Below are positions 5,696 to 7,569 of a DNA stretch of 7,569 bases, in pieces (positions within the stretch are counted from its first letter, which is position 1; each line of letters opens with the position of its first letter). The DNA is from an uncultured Eubacteriales bacterium (GTDB taxonomy: Bacteria > Bacillota > Clostridia > Oscillospirales > CAG-272). A program made the position numbers and the translations under genes. The notes under the pieces are model-generated. The model saw only the letters and a program-made list of their open reading frames with translations. It ran no database searches and was not told the DNA's origin. The stretch is taken from the NCBI GenBank assembly GCA_900547725.1, contig URHR01000084.1, positions 1 through 7,569 of the forward strand, read 5' to 3'.

Positions 5696-7488
5696 AAAAC
5701 GTGAGAGAGAAACAAAAGAAAAAGAAGAGCGGCTTTGACATCAAAACCGCTAAGCGGGTGCTCCGTCTGATCCGCTCCTCCCGCTGGGTTCTGATCGCGT
5801 CCCTGCTCTGCGCGGCGGTGAGTGCGCTTCTGTCGCTTGCCGTGCCGCTTCTGGTGGGAGACGCCATCGACGAAATGCTCGGTCCGAATGCGGTCAATCT
5901 GCCGCGCGTAACCGGCATCTGCATTGCGATCGGGGTCAGTGCTCTGGTCACCGCGCTCACGCAATGGGGCATGAATGTTCTGAACAACCGCATGGCGTAC
6001 CATCTGGTCTACCGTCTGCGGCGCGAAGCGTTTGAAAAGCTGCAGCGCCTGCCGCTTTCCTATCTCGACAGCCGCTCCACCGGTGGACTTCTGAGCCGCA
6101 TGGTCAACGACGTCGACCAATTTACCGACGGGCTTCTCCTTGGCTTCAACCAGTTTTTTACCGGCATTCTGACCATTCTCGGAACGCTGATTATCATGCT
6201 GACCGTCAAGCCCTCGGTTGCGCTTGTGGTGATTTTCATCACGCCGCTGTCGCTGTTCGTTGCCTCCTTCATTGCTTCCCGAACCTACTCGATGTTCAAG
6301 CTGCAATCCGAAACACGCGCCGAGCAGACCGCTATGATCGACGAATATATCGGCAACCATAAAGTGGTTACGGCGTTCGGCTACGAGGACGAATCGCAGG
6401 AGATTTTCGACGAAATCAACGAGCGCCTGCGCAAATGCTCTCTGCGTGCGACCTTCTTTTCTTCCATCACGAACCCCTCCACGCGGTTTGTCAACAATCT
6501 GGTTTATGCGGGCGTGGCGTTGCTCGGCTCTCTGCTTTGCCTGCCGTCGTTCGGCGCGTCCTTCACGGTCGGACGTCTGACCGGATTCCTTTCCTATGCG
6601 AACAAGTACACCAAGCCGTTCAACGAGATTTCCGACGTGTTTGCGGAATTTCAGAATTCACTTGCCTGTGCGGCGCGGCTGTTCGAGTTGCTCGACGAAG
6701 AAACCGTTCCGCCCGACGCGCCCGGTGCGCGGGTTCTCGACCATGCCGACGGACGGGTGGAACTTTGCGACGTGGCGTTCTCCTATTCGCCCGACCGCGA
6801 GCTGATCCGCGATCTGAACCTCGCGGTTCGCCCCGGCGAACGTGTGGCGATTGTCGGACCGACGGGCTGTGGCAAGACGACGGTTATCAACTTGCTGATG
6901 CGGTTCTACGATGTGAACTCGGGTAGTATCCGCGTAAGCGGAACGGACATCCGCGATATGACCCGATCCAGTCTGCGCGCGGGTTGGGGTATGGTCTTGC
7001 AGGAAACGTGGCTTCGCGCGGGCACGGTGCGGGAAAATCTGACCTTCGGAAAGCCCGACGCGACCGACGCGGAGGTGGTTGCCGCAGCAAAAGCGGCGCA
7101 TGCGGACTCCTTTATCCGTCGCTTACCCTCTGGGTATGACACGGTGCTCGGCGAGGGCGGCGGAGAGCTTTCGCAGGGGCAGAAGCAGTTGCTTTGCATT
7201 GCGCGCGTGATGCTTGCGCCGCCGCCGATGCTGATTCTGGACGAGGCGACATCCTCGATCGACACGCGGATGGAGTTGAAGATTCAGAATGCCTTTGCAC
7301 AGCTGATGCGCGGGCGGACGAGTTTTGTTGTTGCGCACCGTCTCTCGACAATTGAAAACGCAGACTGCATTTTGGTGATGAATGCGGGTCGCATCATTGA
7401 GCAGGGCAATCACCGTACGCTCCTTGCGCAAAACGGCTTCTACGCTCATCTCTACAACAGCCAGTTTGACAACTCTGCGGAGGGATGA
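5692..7488 (+). CDS. ABC exporter half-transporter, catalytic-site subunit (heterodimer partner B)
   Basis: This 598-residue protein has a lysine-rich N-terminus (residues 6-12), an exporter membrane domain with six hydrophobic segments (about 30-320) and a nucleotide-binding domain (about 350-598). Motifs: Walker A GPTGCGKTT 389-397, Q-loop Q437, signature LSQGQ 493-497, Walker B MLILDE 513-518 with catalytic E518, D-loop SSID 521-524 and switch H549. Its Walker motifs are intact, but its signature has Gln for the first Gly. In the dimer, this LSQGQ would face the D496/Q527 site of partner A, giving the degenerate site. Partner A's FSGGQ would face E518/H549, giving the hydrolytic site. The start ATG overlaps the upstream stop as ATGA, with AAAGGAGG about 11 bases before it, so the two chains are probably made in equal amounts. 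The gene ends at a TGA that is also the first base triplet of the right-hand repeat. Confidence 0.95.
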   Translation: MKNVREKQKKKKSGFDIKTAKRVLRLIRSSRWVLIASLLCAAVSALLSLAVPLLVGDAIDEMLGPNAVNLPRVTGICIAIGVSALVTALTQWGMNVLNNRMAYHLVYRLRREAFEKLQRLPLSYLDSRSTGGLLSRMVNDVDQFTDGLLLGFNQFFTGILTILGTLIIMLTVKPSVALVVIFITPLSLFVASFIASRTYSMFKLQSETRAEQTAMIDEYIGNHKVVTAFGYEDESQEIFDEINERLRKCSLRATFFSSITNPSTRFVNNLVYAGVALLGSLLCLPSFGASFTVGRLTGFLSYANKYTKPFNEISDVFAEFQNSLACAARLFELLDEETVPPDAPGARVLDHADGRVELCDVAFSYSPDRELIRDLNLAVRPGERVAIVGPTGCGKTTVINLLMRFYDVNSGSIRVSGTDIRDMTRSSLRAGWGMVLQETWLRAGTVRENLTFGKPDATDAEVVAAAKAAHADSFIRRLPSGYDTVLGEGGGELSQGQKQLLCIARVMLAPPPMLILDEATSSIDTRMELKIQNAFAQLMRGRTSFVVAHRLSTIENADCILVMNAGRIIEQGNHRTLLAQNGFYAHLYNSQFDNSAEG

Positions 7489-7569
7489 GGAAGACCTCGG
7501 AGGGAGGAAGGAAAACCTTGGAGGGAGAGAGCCCCCTCTTGAAAGACGGGGCTCTCTCCCTCCAAACCT
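7486..7569 (+). repeat. Right copy of stop-codon-anchored inverted repeat
   Basis: It begins at the TGA stop of the second ABC gene and is the inverted copy of 1-71, with about two substitutions and one 4-base gap over 67 aligned bases. Internally it has two head-to-tail 21-base units, 7489-7509 and 7510-7530, agreeing at 17 of 21 positions around the core GGAGGGAG. A third, inverted partial unit at 7553-7569 makes the outer arm of the hairpin. No open reading frame or transposase is associated with it, so it is a non-coding element, possibly spread by a factor encoded elsewhere. Confidence 0.85.
7518..7565 (+). terminator. Long hairpin ending the ABC exporter operon
   Basis: TTGGAGGGAGAGAGCCCC (7518-7535) pairs with GGGGCTCTCTCCCTCCAA (7548-7565), and CTT/AAG pairs continue inside after one C/C mismatch (7536/7547), leaving a tiny loop. 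The folded RNA would be a very stable hairpin about 30 bases after the stop codon, able to stop or stabilise the 3' end. No U-tract is visible before the window ends, so intrinsic termination is not proven. The near-symmetric arms would act on transcripts from either side. Confidence 0.55.

Noticed and set aside
1..7569. Composite transposon or genomic island bounded by the inverted repeats
   Set aside because: No transposase, integrase or target-site duplication is visible, and each repeat sits where an operon terminator belongs.
7489..7569. CRISPR-like array from the repeated 21-base units
   Set aside because: The units are directly adjacent, imperfect and have no unique spacers; one is inverted to form a hairpin.

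Overview
The window reads as chromosomal DNA from a GC-rich, endospore-forming member of the Firmicutes. The class Clostridia is likely, and an Oscillospirales-like lineage is a guess from base composition and gene content. The evidence is a complete GerA/GerC/GerB spore germinant-receptor set, Gram-positive ribosome binding sites (AGGAG/GGAGG), a lipoprotein signal on GerC, and a paired heterodimeric ABC exporter of a type common in Firmicutes. No RNA genes, CRISPR arrays, transposases or phage genes are visible.

Layout: two divergent operons share one AT-rich control region (about 3720-3961). The leftward operon is gerA (2238-3719), gerC (1592-2245), gerB (649-1605) and a fourth gene (69-584). 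The first three overlap by a few bases. The fourth, 64 bases downstream, has the fold signature of an N-acetylmuramoyl-L-alanine amidase (Amidase_3 type), but both zinc-binding histidines and the catalytic glutamate appear to be replaced. GerC is about half the usual length and GerB is somewhat short, so this looks like a reduced germinant receptor with a pseudoenzyme partner. The rightward operon encodes two ABC half-transporters (3962-5695 and 5692-7488, overlapping by ATGA). Their motifs are complementary and predict one degenerate and one catalytic ATP site.

Both operons end in the same repeat, in inverted orientation (1-71 and 7486-7569). In each copy the repeat begins at the TGA stop codon of the last gene, continues through a purine-rich tract and ends in a strong GC-rich hairpin. 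The 7.4 kb between them is therefore a divergent two-operon block bracketed by inverted copies of a stop-codon-plus-hairpin element.

Functional reading: the Ger proteins would sit in the spore inner membrane and sense germinants. The candidate sigma-G-like promoter upstream of gerA fits forespore expression. The exporter has its own vegetative-type promoter with a small inverted repeat over the -35 region, suggesting separate, repressor-type control. Nothing in the sequence ties the exporter to germination beyond adjacency. The most notable items are the apparently dead amidase in a ger operon, the truncated GerC and the stop-codon-anchored repeat.
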